Under the pieces are notes generated by a model that saw only the letters and a program-made list of their open reading frames with translations, ran no database searches and was not told where the DNA came from. The position numbers and the translations under genes were made by a program. A DNA stretch of 64,000 nucleotides from Flectonema sp. DT1601 (taxonomy: Eukaryota; Euglenozoa; Diplonemea; Diplonemida; Diplonemidae), in the NCBI GenBank assembly GCA_964019425.1, contig OZ025855.1:588559-652558 (forward strand). The letters run 5' to 3'. Shown in pieces: positions 61,895 through 64,000 of the stretch (position 1 is its first letter; each line of letters opens with the position of its first letter).

Positions 61895-64000
61895 ATGGAT
61901 GAAAAAATATGCATCGCAGTAGAGGATATATTCACCGCGATATTAGAATTGTGGAGGGAAACAACTGGAAGGGATGACACAACACCCGGTGTGTACAAAA
62001 GAAAGCAACTCGTCAGCACAATAATAACTTCATTAGGACAATGTTGGGAACAGGAAATGATTGATAAAGAAACAAAACTGAGAAATACCAATAACCAGCT
62101 TAGGATTAGTGAAGAAGCAATTACTCAAATGTCAAAAGAACAAGACAGATTAAGAACACAGATATCAATTAGAGAATCGAGTGCTGATGAAAGTCGAAAA
62201 CTTTGGATCAGAGAAGTGTTGTTTCTCAGAGAGCGTCTTGTTAGTGACGACAAGTGTGCAGCAAATAACATTCCAACACTACTACCCGATGGAGATCCAC
62301 ATCTTCCTAATGATGGTTTGAAATCCTCAGATTCTGGTACTGCCGAACCTGTTCATAAGTCAGCTCACAGTACCAACACTCTACTCGTACACTACAAAGA
62401 AGAATTACGTCAGCAGACTGCTCTTGCTTCTCAGCTTCAAAGGGAAGTGAAAACACTCCGCGGAGAAGTTGAGATTTTTGAACTAAATCAACAGCAGAAT
62501 GCGACTCGAATCGCTCGATATGGTGAGCAAGTTCAGCAAATGGCTGAAGAAAATGGTCAGAAAACACAAACCATTCTCGATCTTGAATCTAAGATGTGTG
62601 ACTCTCAAAGCCGCTGTGAGCAGCTACTGCAGCAGCTAAACAAACGCCGATCATCATGCCGAAGGAATTCAAGCAGAGGAACTCTGATGAGTCAAACAGT
62701 TAGACGGAAGTCTCGTCAGCCGAGTGTAATCATCGCACCGACTCCAATTGAGGAGTGGAAATATAATTCAAAATTTAAAACTTTTAATTCCAATGAACCT
62801 ACTTCAGCAGTTCCGTCACCGGCAGGAAGTATAGACAAGTCAGAACAAACAAGAACTTCTTGTGGTAGTTCACAACCTTCATTACTTGATGAGCTAACTA
62901 ATGGACGTACTTCTGTTGATGTGAATTCTCATAAGAAGACATCGAGTGAATCAGTTCATGTTGATATAAGTAGCTCTACAGAAGTAGTTAATAACATTAC
63001 ATTGAGTGAAGGTATTGATAACTCAGAACCAGTTATTACAGCCAGTGGTATCAGTTGTGACGTACCTCAGACTACTGTTGTACCTCGTCCTCCTGATAAC
63101 AGTTCTGTTGTGAAAGACAAACAGAGTAGCAGACCATCATCATCTCGAAGGCAGCTCAAATTGAAACCTCGATCGCTATCACGTTCATCACCTCGTTCAT
63201 CACCTAAACCAAGGACTGTATCTGTAGTTGTGATTAAAAGTCCGACTAAACGAAAGTCAACATCACGTAAGCGAGAAAGTCAAATAACTCCATCAGATGA
63301 AACGACTGTTGAACACATCCCAAATGATAACAAAGAAAGAGAACTCAAAGAGGATGTCACTCAGATGGAATCGATTCCAGTTCTACCAACTGATGTCCAA
63401 TCAGAAAGAGAACTCTCATCAGAAATGGAAACACAACAGTTCACTAATACTCCGCATTCATCAAATATAATTAAAAAAGAATCAGAAGAAGAACTGACTG
63501 CTACCAACCAAACTGACAACAATCAAAACCAAACAATCATATCTGTGGATGTAATAAAAGTACCCGAGTGCTCTAAGTGGATTACTACGAGGGATCAGTC
63601 AGTTCAAACAAATTCTTTTGAAAATATCTTTTATGAGGTATCCGTTCCTGAAGGGGATAATCAAAAGCCTGTTGAAGAGTCTAGCTGTGGTTGGGAAATG
63701 ATTGACTTCTCACAGGACTCGAAGAAATTAAGAGACGCGGCGGAGGTGTTTTTTCATCGGAAGTCTCCAAATAATTCTTCACCAATGCCGAGTACAAGAC
63801 CCCCTTCGAGAGCGAAAACAGGAAGTCCGTACCCTCAGACAAGACCACCTTCAGCTTACAGTGATAGGAGTATACCAATATCACCAGTTAGTCGAACTTC
63901 TGATCCTTCTTTGAGAGTGACACCGACTAGGATTGGATTCTCACCATCCCCTGAAGTATCGTCTCCTCATCCGACAGGTCATAACCCTCGTCGTTCTGGA
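61895..64000 (+). CDS. Coiled-coil protein with long disordered tail, 3' end beyond window
   Basis: A single frame stays open from the ATG at 61895 to the last base: 702 codons with no stop. It starts MDEKICIAVEDIFTAILELW. Residues about 45-100 and 150-250 are Gln/Glu/Leu-rich coiled coil (e.g. QLRISEEAITQMSKEQDRLR; EELRQQTALASQLQREVKTL). From about 255 on the protein is Ser/Thr/Pro/Lys-rich and disordered, with basic RSSPRSSPKPR-type patches and, near the window's end, repeated SPxP and TRPPS motifs typical of phosphorylated cytoskeletal or linker proteins. No signal peptide or membrane segment is visible. I recognise no family. A short poly-A leader precedes the start; another ATG at 61881 is out of frame. 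Confidence 0.75.
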   Translation, partial: MDEKICIAVEDIFTAILELWRETTGRDDTTPGVYKRKQLVSTIITSLGQCWEQEMIDKETKLRNTNNQLRISEEAITQMSKEQDRLRTQISIRESSADESRKLWIREVLFLRERLVSDDKCAANNIPTLLPDGDPHLPNDGLKSSDSGTAEPVHKSAHSTNTLLVHYKEELRQQTALASQLQREVKTLRGEVEIFELNQQQNATRIARYGEQVQQMAEENGQKTQTILDLESKMCDSQSRCEQLLQQLNKRRSSCRRNSSRGTLMSQTVRRKSRQPSVIIAPTPIEEWKYNSKFKTFNSNEPTSAVPSPAGSIDKSEQTRTSCGSSQPSLLDELTNGRTSVDVNSHKKTSSESVHVDISSSTEVVNNITLSEGIDNSEPVITASGISCDVPQTTVVPRPPDNSSVVKDKQSSRPSSSRRQLKLKPRSLSRSSPRSSPKPRTVSVVVIKSPTKRKSTSRKRESQITPSDETTVEHIPNDNKERELKEDVTQMESIPVLPTDVQSERELSSEMETQQFTNTPHSSNIIKKESEEELTATNQTDNNQNQTIISVDVIKVPECSKWITTRDQSVQTNSFENIFYEVSVPEGDNQKPVEESSCGWEMIDFSQDSKKLRDAAEVFFHRKSPNNSSPMPSTRPPSRAKTGSPYPQTRPPSAYSDRSIPISPVSRTSDPSLRVTPTRIGFSPSPEVSSPHPTGHNPRRSG

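Overview
The window looks like nuclear DNA of a free-living or parasitic protist. GT-AG introns split several genes, and all the protein genes are eukaryotic: eIF3m, an H3-type histone, Sec61 beta, an EHD/dynamin-like GTPase and a CTD-type phosphatase. Gene-poor stretches are full of long A and T tracts. Every gene I can support lies on the + strand. Most have an AG acceptor just before the start codon. A SSU-rRNA 3'-end fragment carries a helix-45 sequence resembling that of kinetoplastids. A BspA-like LRR protein of the type common in kinetoplastids is also present. Together these point tentatively to Euglenozoa, perhaps an intron-bearing lineage such as diplonemids. This is inference, not proof.

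Layout. 1-2.65 kb: a mosaic of short dispersed repeats that runs into the intron in front of a 5'-incomplete TPR gene. 2.65-10.8 kb: a dense cluster of four genes (TPR, ubiquitin-like/LRR, ankyrin, acylated FCP/SCP-type phosphatase). 10.8-16.5 kb: non-coding, A/T-tract-rich, with one hairpin-dense island at 13.2-13.7 kb. 16.5-21.2 kb: eIF3m and an unrecognised 928-residue protein recovered by joining two exons. 21.3-27.8 kb: a tandem duplication of a gene for a type-I surface protein. Its ectodomain looks bacterial, and it is carried on a Pro/Thr stalk. 27.9-38.7 kb: a catalytically dead papain-family protein, a coiled-coil/PDZ protein, an H3 variant, two Sec61 beta copies, a membrane-anchored EHD-like GTPase and a multi-pass protein with a doublecortin-like tail. 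39.9-55.0 kb: one 5,046-codon gene for a giant mucin-like type-I membrane protein built from nested tandem repeats. 55.0-61.9 kb: non-coding with SINE-like fragments. 61.9 kb to the end: an open coiled-coil gene that leaves the window.

Several genes fit a cell-surface and secretory theme: three stalked type-I proteins, the Sec61 beta pair, the secreted papain-like pseudoenzyme and the membrane-remodelling GTPase. The least expected signals are these: two SSU rRNA end fragments in opposite orientation (one inside a Sec61 beta intron, both followed by the same 10-mer); the loss of both catalytic residues in the papain-like protein; the near-identical, GC-richer ectodomain shared by two proteins whose stalks and membrane anchors differ; and the 594-bp and 171-bp repeat arrays of the giant gene.
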